Part shown: one piece after another, positions 10,343-20,200 of the stretch
How the letters are laid out: every line of letters begins with the position of its first letter
How positions within the stretch are numbered: the stretch's first letter is position 1
Made by a program: the position numbers and the translations under genes
Notes under the pieces: model-generated
The model's input: only the letters and a program-made list of their open reading frames with translations
What the model was told of the DNA's origin: nothing
The model's database searches: none
NCBI GenBank assembly: GCA_019693395.1
Contig: JAAMXP010000791.1
Span: 1-22,146 of the forward strand
DNA length: 22,146 nt
DNA from: Ettlia oleoabundans
Taxonomy: Eukaryota > Chlorophyta > Chlorophyceae > Chlamydomonadales
Direction of reading: 5' to 3'

Positions 10343-11728
10343 ATGGGCTCCTCACTGCCGCTGCTTCTTGCATCCCCACCCATCCTGCACAGGCAGGGCG
10401 TGTGCGAGGGCAATTATGCAGAAGACCTGCTAGCGGCAGATTACCGTGGTTGCCCAGGCTTTGTGCTGGACCATGGTGGCGCCTTCAGGGGGGAGACTAC
10501 GACAAGCTCAGCATTTGCGGCAGTGCCAGGCAAGAGCGGCGTGGAGTTGGCGTTGGCATCGCGTCGGCAGGACATCTACCTCAAGTATTGCAAGTACGGG
10601 CACAGCCACGTGATGCCAGAGGACAAAACGGGCTTCTATGCCTCCACCACCCAGCTCTCGTATGGTCTGTATAGCACGCTGCCGGGTGGTGAATTGTGAA
10701 TGGTGGCGCTGAACAGTTGCCGCAGCCCGCTGGCCCAATGCCTGCGGGCCCCATGGTGCAGCATGTATATGGCCGGCAAATCGGCCGTCACATGCTGTTG
10801 GTTAGTGAGCATTGTCGCGGCTCACAACTGGTCTGTGCCACTCCCCTGCCCTGTGCATGAGAGGGCACAGGCGGTGCTGCGGCGGCAGCTGCTGGTGAAC
10901 ACGCTGGTGCCAAGCCCAAGGTACAAGACAGCCTATGGGGTCCCAGCAAGTTTCACAACCGCAAGGCAAGCGTGCTGCTGCCGTTGCCGCTTTTGCTTCT
11001 GCTGTGCATGTAAGCTTTGTGCAGGCTTTGCGCAAGTTGATGGTGGGCAGGACTGTTTCAGACGTTTATCCATTCCAGCAGTCAACGCATCCTCGCAGTC
11101 TTCATTTTCCTTCAAGCAGGTACCCCTCAGCGTGCCCGCTTACTCTGCCAGCGCGGAGCGGCGGCGGCAGCTTGAGGCGGAGGCGGCGTCCAGCCCTTAT
11201 CGCACTGTTGAGAAGGTGGGCTGCATATCAGACATATCACTGGCAGGGCACCCCATGGAAAGGAGTCATACAGCCTTGTTGCTCCTGTTGCCAACTGGGT
11301 GATATTACTGCCTGGTTAAAAACTGATGTGCTTAAGTGCAACACGTGGCGATTACAATGTTGCCCTTACCTGCTGCGGCCTCGCAGGAAATGATTGAGGC
11401 GGCTGCACGGGATGCCACTGCCCGATCTGCAGCCCGGCCGCCCATTGCACATCCCCGGGACGCTGAGGGAGAAGAGTGAGTTGGCAGGGGGCAGTTGAAC
11501 TGAGACTCCACTTGATAAGGCTCCTGTGCCTTTTCGTACGTCTTCACCATATGCACTGGAAATTTTTCCATTGTCTTTAGGTCACGCTCTCTTGCTTCAC
11601 CCCAACAAGCCCCTTCCATGTGTTCAACCGTCTTGTCGTGCAGCACCTCTGTTGGGCGCAAGCCGACCGGCGAGTTTGCGTCTGTGTTTGACAAGGACTA
11701 CAACAGGATTGGGCTGCGCAAGCCCTGA
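10343..11728 (+). CDS. Uncharacterised 239-aa protein, five exons
   Basis: Exons: 10343-10688, 10806-10920, 11131-11215, 11387-11475, 11644-11728; total 720 nt, all phases compatible, stop TGA. I do not recognise the family. The protein is soluble-looking, with no transmembrane segment or clear targeting peptide. It has a Tyr/Gly-rich N-terminal half (YLKYCKYGHSHVMPED, TGFYASTTQLSYG). A charged helix follows (AERRRQLEAEAASSPYRTVE) and then a second Ala/Arg helix. The C-terminus is basic (GRKPTGEFASVFDKDYNR, ending GLRKP). Short Tyr/Pro/Gly motifs of this kind occur in axonemal microtubule-associated proteins, but that is only a hint. The exon 1 donor (GGTG then GTGAAT) and exon 2 acceptor (GTTAG at 10805) are the least certain joins; an alternative exon 10717-10800 was considered and is less coherent. 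Confidence 0.6.
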
Positions 11729-12912
11729 GAAGTCCCTGACGAAAATGAAGGATGCTGGTGGCAAAGTTGTACTAACTGCAGATGCCAGCGGCTGGTATCA
11801 ATACCAGCGTAAATGCTGATGGGTGCGGCAGTATCACTAAGCGTGCGTTTACGACGGCCATCATTGCATCTACAACAATTGGGTATGCGGTTCTCAACCT
11901 AAAAAAATGTATATGACTTGTGAGCTTGTGTAATTCTGTGCAATCTGTGGGATCTGTGCCCGCCACTATTTAACACCTTGAGCATGTGAGCAGAAGAGAT
12001 TTGCGGTGGGACAAGCTTCGTGGCATGAGGAAGCAGCAGCCTACAAAGCAGCACCAGCACTCAATGATGCCAAGCAAACAAACAACAACACCCCAGGGGT
12101 TTTGTATTGTGTATTCAGCTATAGTTATAAACTCGTTAAACATTTGTCATCCAACTTTCCTTTCCTGGGCCACCTAATGACACATCACACGACCAGGGCA
12201 CTGCCAAGCTTCAAGAATCCTACCTGCGTTAACCTACAACCTTTGTGCTCAGCGGTTGCTCAATCAGCTTGACAGGAATCAGTCTTGTAGTTTTATAGTT
12301 CAACCATGGTCGCATCCGCAAGGAAAGAGTGTGAAACACAGGTGCAGGCAGCCATAGCACGCAAATAATTGAAGGCCAAGCTTAAGCATGATGGAAAGAT
12401 GCAAGGGGACGGCGGTCGTAGACTAATGCATGGTTCGGCGGAAGGAAAGCAAAGGGCTGGACAGGGCAGGCGGACTGGGCAAATGCCGATTCCGGGAGGT
12501 GGATGGCGACTCGATGCCGATGAAATGGAAGCGCGCTCGTGAAGGGGCGCCCAGCGGCAGCTCAAGGAGGGGGCAGGCAGGTGCCAAGGCTTGTGGCGGT
12601 GAAAGAAGACTATCGAATGAGCAGACATGCAGCCAAAGTGGCAGCTGGGATCAACGGCAACGCCACAGCTGCCAGCCGCAGGAAAATGTGCCTGGCACAG
12701 CCACTCAATGCAGTGGTGTACGTTCATCTTGTGATTTTATCGTTGGCGGATTGCTGGCGTAGGACTGCAGCATAACATGTGCCAATATTGTTTGTGAAGC
12801 AAGCTGGTAATGCCATTAAATGTTGGGCCGCCCAGCCTGCGATCATCACATCCCACCATGCAGCATGCCGCGTGTATGTGTGTGTGGTTGGTGGTTTTGT
12901 TGCAGGTCACAA
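11729..12912. other. Convergent intergenic region
   Basis: Roughly 1.2 kb between the tail-to-tail stops of the 239-aa gene and the SpoVS-like gene. It contains the TGTAA at 11929. The open frames here (for example plus 12430-12762 and minus 12293-12727) lack recognisable protein features or exon partners. I see no further gene. Confidence 0.5.
11929..11933 (+). promoter_or_regulatory. TGTAA poly(A) signal
   Basis: TGTAA, the usual chlorophyte polyadenylation signal, 200 nt after the stop of the 239-aa gene. Its position fits a 3' UTR end. Confidence 0.5.
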
Positions 12913-15900
12913 TCACACCTTCTCGACCACCACCTGCGATTATGACAGCAAAGGAGACGGGTAAGTATGCGGCGACATGCGAGCAGGCTAGGGACACCTC
13001 TAAAAGAAGCAGCACCACGCAAGCATTTCACTACATGCGCCTAACAGACTTTGCTGCCGGGCAGCCTGCTCCACCGCTTGCAAGGGCAGACGTGATGTAC
13101 AATTAACGCACCAACGAGCCAAGCCATCGCAACAAACGTAAGGACAGACAAAGGCATATGCTGCCAACAATCCACAGCCCCGCTTGCTGCCGCACCTGCA
13201 GCTTGACGGCGGTCATGGTGTGCTTGTCGCCGGTGCGATCCTCCTTCTCAACCTCCTGCAGCCAGCGCCAAAATAGCACGAGGGAAAATTACGCGGCAGA
13301 AAATGCGTAAACACGCGGCGGACATGCGGGAGGGCATTTAGCTGGAAGGTACTGGGGGCTGATGGATCCATGCCCGCCTGTTGTGCAACAGACTTAAACT
13401 GCCGGCGCACCTGCTAGGGGCAGAATTGCAGTCAGGAATGCTTCCCCTGCCAGACAGCCGAACCCGCAATTGTTGGGACCCATTGCGTGGCTTGGGCGCT
13501 CACCCTCACTGTGCCACACATCAGCCCAGCAGCAACCTCAGCATCCCCCAGTCTTCCAATCCCAGCAGCGCGCACCTGGAATGAGGGCACCACCCGTATG
13601 TCCAGGTGGTCCTGCTCCAAGTACAGGCGTGCATGGCAGACAGCCATCATGGCGTTGCACACAGCCTCGGGGCCAATGCCTGCAGCAGGTCAGGGCGGCG
13701 CGGGGCAGTGAGGCGGGGGCAACAGCGAGCAGCAGGGCTGCACCCTGCACATTGAACAACAATGAAATGCAAAAGCAGCAGGCTGGCAGGCTGATGCCGC
13801 GGATGGGAGGCAGGCAGGGACAAGCAGGAAAACTAGCGGCTCGTTTTATTATATGTAAATTCAACTACTGCAGCAACAAAAGCCGTTCCGGCTAAAAACC
13901 AAACCAAAGTAGCGACCTACCAACATCATCAAGCAGCACCCCTCAGCCTACCAGTGATGTTGGGGCAGCCGCCCTCCCGGGCCCTGTTGGATATGGCTCC
14001 CGCAATAACCGTGGGCTTGCTGCCCTTGCCTGCTGTCAGCTCGCTGACCTGCATATAGAGCAAAACGCAGCTAGCACGCAGTGGTCAACAGGCGGTGACC
14101 AGTAACTAGCCAAAACGGATGTGGGGTTATGTGGGCCAAGAGTTGGCTGTACGGGCGCAATGGCAGCAGAGTAGCGCCTGACAATGGCAGCAGAGTGCCG
14201 CCTGACAAAAGAGGCCAGCGAAGGTTTGGAGGCCAGACAGGCAGGCAGCCGCAGACAGAAGGCCATCTATCGAATGGACAACCACGAGTCAACGCAGGTG
14301 GGCCGGACATGCGCTGTGCTGCGTGACCGATCGCTGCTGTGTCACTGCCGTTGACTGTCAATAGGGCGCTGCCGTTAATCTGACGTTGCCTGTGCCACTT
14401 ACATTCTGTATGAGTCCTTCTGTTGCGCGCTTGGACTTGGATGAGATATAGAGCGCCAGGGAGTTGGCCATGCTTCTGAAACAAGAATCGAGGAGAAAAC
14501 AAGGAGAAATGGAAGAGGGGCGTCAGCACTTGCACAGTAGTAAACAGGACATGAGTAGCAGCAGAGGTGCGGATGCAGGCAGTGCGTGTCAGTGAGCTGG
14601 ATTGCAGCGCCACATGGCGTGTGCAATTAGTATCCGCAACGTGAAAAGTGTTGTCATCAGCCACACATGTGCAAGTAATCATTGCAAGCATGTCCAACAG
14701 ATCTCCAGATAATAAACCTCTGCTGACCATGCTGGCGTTTGTCAGCAGGATCACAAGCATGACAGCTATGCGTGGAGAAGCAAAAAAGCTGACTCGGGCA
14801 AGTAGATGTAATCGCTGAAACTGTGCAAATACTTCATAACGAGTGGCACCTTTGCAGCAATGCACAGAAGCAGTAAATTGGGCAAGGACTGCACACCATG
14901 CCCAATTGAGCCAAGCACTAGCAGAACTGGCTGGCTGTGAAAAATGAGAAGATCTGTTGCAGCCTAGAGGGTGCAGGGCTGGACAAGCCAGCCACAGCCG
15001 CGGAATGGCAGGCCCGGTTGCATTTTGTGCTGGGGGCTGCAATGAGGCGGCAGGCTGCACCAGGCTGCAGGCGCACACACTTGTCGCCACACGATGGCTG
15101 CACACAAACATATGAGCAGCAGGTCATGCGCTAGGCTGCCGCGCACCTATCGCGGAAGGCTGGCTGCACAAAGAGCTCCAGGCTGTCTTCCTCCAGCAGC
15201 CGCCGCGCAATGGCCACCGCCTGCGCCATACGGGAAGCACAGGTGCTGGTCATGGGTGCGGCGCAGCAGTCGCTGGGGTGCAGGCAGTGCAGGGCACTGC
15301 GCAGGCAGTGGCTGGGGCTTGGAGCAGGTTCCCATTGGGCGAGCAGGCAGGGAAGGGCGTGCACGAAGTGCGGAAACAACATTGCCGGCCAGCCCCGCAA
15401 CGACCTCCTCCCCTGCAGCCCGCTCTGTCACATCTGCTGCAACAACTCGTCTCTGCCATGACTTGACCACGCGGCAGTAGAGAGCCAGGCTGGTGCCGCA
15501 CCTTAATGGCACAGTTGATGGCTGGTGCGCCTGTGGCAAGGAGCGGCATGTGGCTGTTATTGCGTGCATTCCAAGCAATTTTGGCTGAGTAATGCCGCGG
15601 CTCCTCCTTGCTGGTGATCTGTGGCAGGATTGGCGTGGGGGAAAGCAGGCGGATGGGCGCTGGAGGCGGGTGTACTGCCGTGCAGGCTGGCTACCTGGCT
15701 TCCTAGGCTGGACGCCCAGCACCTGCCTCTGTGTCTGGTTTCATGATAGGGTTGCTTTGTGACACCTGTAAGCTTCAGGATAGTGACCCTTAAATGTGGA
15801 GATACAAGCGCTGCCAGAGCCGCAACAACAACGCGGCTGGGCAGGTGGGTGGGCGGCCAGCGGCTGCAGTCTAGTGCGCACCACACGCGCTTGGCAACCC

Positions 15901-15980
15901 ATCGTCCCATCGTCTTTCATGCGCACCCTGATGAAATCAACTAGCGACGAGTCCTCCAGCGGAGCTCCAGAGCTCGCCAT
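12913..15980 (-). CDS. Tandem SpoVS/Alba-like nucleic-acid-binding protein, eight exons
   Basis: Exons on the minus strand: 15980-15882, 15618-15502, 15220-15147, 14475-14403, 14048-13952, 13679-13576, 13255-13196, 12933-12913. They total 645 nt (214 aa) with all phases consistent. Two copies of a SpoVS-type (Alba superfamily) domain are visible. Copy 1: SLVDFIRVRMK ... LLATGAPAINCAIK-AVAIARRLL ... LELFVQPAFRD ... ANSLALYISSK. Copy 2: TVIAGAISNRAREGGCPNI ... GIGPEAVCNAMMAVCHARLY ... LDIRVVPSFQ ... MTAVKLQVVVEKV. Both match the bacterial pattern GAGAVNQAVKAIAIAR...IPAF...TAIKL. SpoVS is a small Alba-like protein needed for spore development in Bacillus; here nucleic-acid binding is inferred from fold only. 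The chosen ATG has a good context (AAGATGG), but coding may continue upstream (see 15981-16308). Confidence 0.85.
14159..14206 (+). repeat. 24-bp tandem duplication
   Basis: Two adjacent 24-bp copies beginning AATGGCAGCAGAGT and ending CGCCTGAC, nearly identical, inside intron 14402-14049 of the SpoVS-like gene. Confidence 0.88.
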
Positions 15981-16308
15981 CTTGCCGTTCTTCTCCTCCC
16001 GGTGGTAAGGATGGAAGGGCTCCTCCCGTTCCCGCCTAGCGAGGCCACTGGTGCTACGGGTCACCCTACCGCTGTGCCGGCGGTCCTCCCAGTCCTCCTC
16101 CCGCTCGCGGCGGTCCCTGCGCGAAATGGTGCCTCGATCACCGCTGAAGCGGCTGCTCACGTACTCCCTGCGACGTGAACCGCCGGCTCCGAGGCAGGCG
16201 CCGTGTAGATGTGGCGTGGGTACTGCCCAGAGGCAAGCTGCTCGGCTGAGAGTTCGCGTGAGACTACGGACACAGCTGAGAAGTCGGGAAGGTAAGCTCT
16301 TAAGCGCT
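15981..16308 (-). other. Possible N-terminal coding extension of the SpoVS-like gene
   Basis: The frame of the first SpoVS exon stays open upstream of its ATG. It reads an Arg/Glu-rich stretch (RREREEDWEDRRHSGR, then ARREREEPFHPYHREEK). In another frame, 16308-16165 encodes a protein-like segment (LPDFSAVSVVSRELSAEQLA, then YPRHIYTAPASEPAVHV). A GTGAGC donor after 16165 and GCGCAG acceptor could join them through a very short intron of about 44 nt. The acceptor CCCTCATAG before 16308 is plausible. No initiating exon could be placed, and an in-frame TAG separates an upstream ATG. This may be coding or a leader. Confidence 0.4.
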
Positions 16309-16466
16309 ATGAGGGTATGCAAGAGCAGATCTGTGATGCCATGGCCAGCTTGCGTGGCAGTTGCCGGGTGCAAGATGCTCGCTGGGGCGTGCGAAAGAAG
16401 TGAGATGCCGGATTAAACGCTCTCTTGTTTGTTCGTGTGGCATTTCAAGACAGTAGACTCCTCCAC

Positions 16467-16901
16467 ATGGCGCAGCGGTCCCTGTCCCAAACCCTAATCC
16501 GCTGCAGTGAACCTGGTCTGGCAGCTGCCTGGCTGACTCGAGCCCTCCCATTGCAGGCTGCACGCTGGCATTTGCTCCTTTGCTGTGGTGCATACGCACC
16601 CCTCAACTGTTGCAGCAGCCGAGTAGGTGCAACACCCCCCGTCCTGGTTGGCACTTCTACCGCAAGGCACAGTTACACCACCTGCAACACCCCTGGGAGG
16701 ACGGGTCAGTGTTCGCCTGGGCACCCAACACTACAACTGCTACTTGTGGAATGAACAAACACAGCCCGCATCTAAGGTTAGTCCGATTGGCATCGGTACT
16801 TTGCCAGCATCTAGCCACCACCTTGCACCAGCAACAGGCCTCCAACCCACCCAATGCCACCCCCCCTCTACCCCCCTCCCAGGCGCCACAAGTTTGTCTA
16901 G
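16467..16901 (+). CDS. Small 92-aa protein with mitochondrial-type presequence (tentative)
   Basis: Exons: 16467-16506, 16557-16776, 16883-16901 (279 nt; stop TAG). All phases agree and all introns are GT-AG (50 and 106 nt). The N-terminus MAQRSLSQTLIR is basic, hydroxylated and free of acidic residues, as in mitochondrial presequences. The mature part is His/Pro/Trp-rich (PRPGWHFYRKAQLHHLQHPW, then EDGSVFAWAP) and ends HLRRHKFV. I do not recognise the family. An alternative frame over exon 2 (RLGTQHYNCYLWNEQTQ) with another 3' exon ending at 16992 is also open, so the model may be wrong in frame. The gene is divergent from the SpoVS-like gene, with 486 bp between the two proposed ATGs. Confidence 0.4.
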
Positions 16902-17263
16902 TGCTTCTGTTTTGACTAAAAGAGAGCAGGATAACAAGGTGTTCCACCAAGCCGTGCAGAGTAAACTGCTTACATTGTTCACATATCCGTGAGCAACGGT
17001 TTCTTCACTTCTGGGTGCATGCACCAAATTGAAAGCGTGTTTGCGAGTGAACGCCATTGTGCATAGAGGTGCGGAAACCCATGGAGACCGTCAATCTGAG
17101 TACTTTGCCTGTCTACTGGAATCCTACCCGGTCAGGGCAAGCATGTTTGCGTAAGCCTGAGGCCACGCAGGGAAACGGCGGCTGCGGCGCCAGCTCAGCA
17201 CCCCCGCTCCAGGTGGCCATTAGCAGATGGGTCGGCATCTGCCGCATACTCTAGATCACAATC
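16902..17263 (+). other. Intergenic region upstream of the BIG gene
   Basis: 362 bp holding the presumed 3' UTR of the 92-aa gene and the promoter/leader of the BIG-type gene. Short open frames exist (to 16992 and 17057-17254), but none has family features. No clear TATA box or TGTAA seen. Confidence 0.45.
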
Positions 17264-20200
17264 ATGCAGAGGGACCCAAGCGCTGTCAGTCTCGAGAAAT
17301 TTGTGTTAAACTCCCTCAGCTCTATCGCCCAAGAGACCAGCGGACGTAGGCAGGCGCAAAAGGATGTGAGGGAGGCGGCCATCAAGCTCCTAGGTGCGCC
17401 GGCAGCCCGATCACTGCCCATTAGTGTTGGACCAGCCAGCTCGGACCGTTCATACCGACCGACGCTCCCTTTCCGCGCGGTGTCATGCAGAGGAGCTTGG
17501 GGTCGCCGAGTTCGGCAAGCCGGGCAGCAGGCTGAGCGTTCCTTTCCCACCAGATGTCACCTCCCAGGTGAGGGCGCCGCCTTACTGTGGCTCCTCGCAA
17601 GGGGGCTGCCTTCTGGTTCCGTTGCTCCTATCAATGCACTGTGCATGACCGCTGCTTTGGATGTTTTGGACTTGGTGTTCGAGATTTAAGGATGTCCATC
17701 CAGGCTTGTCGCTGCTGCTACCAAAACTGGCAGCAGCAGCCGCAGCGGCAGCGGCGGGCAGTGCTCCACGCCTGCCCTCTGCGGTGGTCTGCCCTACACG
17801 CTTGGCCTGCTGCCTTTGCTTGTAAGATCCCAGCTGCCACCTCTATCGTTACCAGCCAATCTCCCAGGTTGATATTCTGCTACGTTGTTATTGTCGCTGC
17901 GCGCCGCCCCACTTGTCGTGCTGCCTGCATCACCGCAGCTGCTGGGCGTGCTGCGCGGCGCGCTGGCATTGGGCAACCCGCGCCTGGCTGACCCCGCCCT
18001 CAGCTGCATGCACAAGCTGGTGGCTTACGCCTACCTGCAAGGCGAGACGGGGCCCAGCGGGCGCCTCGACGATGACAACAATGTCGTAACACAGGCAGGT
18101 CACTGCCGCCAACCGCCAGGAGGCTTGTTGACGTCAGTGTTGCTGGGTGCTGCCTTGTCATCCCATTCAGCACTGCATAAGGGGATGCATTTGCCAAATG
18201 CTTTATCAGTGTCATATATTTGCTGCGGGGCAGCAATCAGTGCTGCAAGGGCTGTCTTGGGGCACTGCAGCAATGGTGCTACTATGCATTTGCGTTTCGC
18301 TTGTCAGTTGAGGAAAGCGAGGTGCGCTACTTCGCCCAATCCCGTTTACCCCATCCCAACCCCAAATCCACCTTGCAGGTGGTTGCCATGACGGCAAAGT
18401 GCGGCGAGAGCAGCTCTGCCGCAACCCAGCTGCAACTGGTTAAAGCATTGCTGACTTATGTCACGGGTGGGTGATCAGGATGCTTCACAGGGTGGCATTG
18501 GTGGGTGGGTGGATTGTTGGAAAATGGGTGGGTGGTTGTCATTGTTGGGTGGATGACTTGGTGAAGGCGGATGAGTGGAGCAGTTGGGTGGAACGATGAA
18601 TTGGTTGGCTGCTGTTACGTTTTTGTTGCCACGTTCGGATAGCTTGATGGGTGGCCCTCGGCCGGTAAGTTGGCAATCACCATAATGAGTCGCTGGGTGT
18701 TCCTTCCCAACCATTGCCCTGCCATTCCCACCCACCGCCGTAGCAGAGCGCCAGCCTGCTGCCCCTCCGATGTCTTTCTCCCACCTTTGCCTTGGCCGTG
18801 CTCCACTTGGCGTGCATGCTGGGGTGTGGCACGTTGTCTGCCTAGCGGCGGTTGAGGCCATGGATAGCGGCAGACATCGCATGTATGCCATGTGTAATGC
18901 TCCCGACCCCCACCCACCCACAGTTGTCGCCACATGTGGCCGCCATGCGGTGGCCCGTTTTTGGTCCCTCCTTGCTGATTTCATTGCCCTCTGCCGTGTT
19001 CCTGGCCGCTGGAGCACAGGCTGCCCAGCAGGCCACCCCTTCATTTACTATGATACCGCCTCTGCCTCCTTTGCTGTTGACCGGCCGGCTGTGCCAGCTG
19101 CCGCTCCACCGCAGTAATCAGCTGCCTCCCCCCTCTCTCCTTACCTTACACCAAAACCTCCATCTTACTTTTCACCTTTGTGATACCCTTCGACTCCCCT
19201 AGCGCTGTGTGGCCTTGGCTGCCTTGTCCCCTCCGGTAGCCTCCCATGCATTGCCCCATGTTTCTGCTGCCTGCTTCTGGGACCATTCACTCCTCATTGC
19301 ACTCGCGTCGCACATTCAATTTCTACACCCTCGCCCGTGCAATTCCCCCTCCTGCTATCCCACCCGTCCTGCTGCAGCGGAGCACTTCATGGCGCATGGT
19401 GACGTGCTGATGCAGGCAGTACGGGCGGTGTTCAACACAGCTATTGGTGCAGACAGCGCAGACATACAGAGCACAGCGCGCAGCGCACTGCTGCAGATGG
19501 TCAACACGGTGCTGAAGCGCGTGGGGCAGCAGATACTGGTGAGCTGATCCTACACTCCTGGGCTGTGTAAAGTCCACAGTTCTGAGCAAAGGGGCTGGCG
19601 GGCAGTGGGTGATTCATGGTTGGCAGCGCCAAGGTTGGAACCAGCGCATAGATCATGCATGCATGGCAGCGGTTCAAGCACAGCACAACAGGCAGGAGGC
19701 AGGCAGGTTGTATGTATGTGGGCACAGGGTGGGCGAGTGTGTTGAGACGAGGCAGACGGGTGTGTCGCGACCGCAGCTCGCAAGCCGTGCGGATGCTGCA
19801 AGCGCTGGCTACTCCCACCACTGTTGTAATCATATGCACTGCTGTCCCGATGCCACTCTGCGGCCGCTGCAGAGCGCCAACGGCACACCACTGCCCAGCC
19901 CATCACCCAGCGTGTTCCTACCGCAATGGAGCAAGAGCAGCAACAGCGACATGCTTGCTACAGCCGCCAATGCCGCCATGGCAGCGGTCGCTGCAGATCA
20001 TGCCAGCAGCAGCAGAGCACGCGGCCCTGGGCACAACGATGGGGAAGGCAAGGGCGGCAGCGGCAATGGGGAGGCTGAGGGCAGCCGTGTAAGCCCTGTT
20101 GCTGAGCAAACAGGGGCTGAGGAGGGGCAGGGCCAGCCGCTGTCGCCTACAGAGAGCGGCATGCTTAGGAATGCACTGTTTCGAGAGATGAGTGTATCAG

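Noticed and set aside
10717..10800. Exon reading LPQPAGPMPAGPMVQHVYG in the 239-aa gene
   Set aside because: No in-phase donor upstream except by discarding a coherent part of exon 1. The 10689-10805 intron keeps both sides in frame.
11051..11119. Possible extra exon (TVSDVYPFQQSTHPRS) in the 239-aa gene
   Set aside because: Phase fits upstream, but only 11 nt would separate it from the next exon, so it cannot be a normal intron; at most an alternative.
12430..12762. 110-codon plus-strand open frame
   Set aside because: Basic, Gly/Ser-rich, no splice partners or recognisable features; in the convergent intergenic gap.
15147..15245. Longer version of the SpoVS exon starting at the CCAG acceptor (adds TCASRMAQ)
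   Set aside because: It breaks the frame after the preceding exon by one base. The GCGCAG acceptor at 15221 restores frame and matches the domain pattern exactly.
17884..17938. Continuous open reading (SLRAAPLVVLPASP) just before BIG exon 3
   Set aside because: Pyrimidine-rich intron end; the CCGCAG acceptor at 17938 joins exon 2 in phase 0, and the longer reading runs into an upstream TGA.
19609..19872. N-terminal part of the long plus-strand open frame 19609-20730
   Set aside because: It is the in-frame extension of BIG exon 6 into intron 19539-19872. The AG at 19872 gives the correct phase with exon 5.
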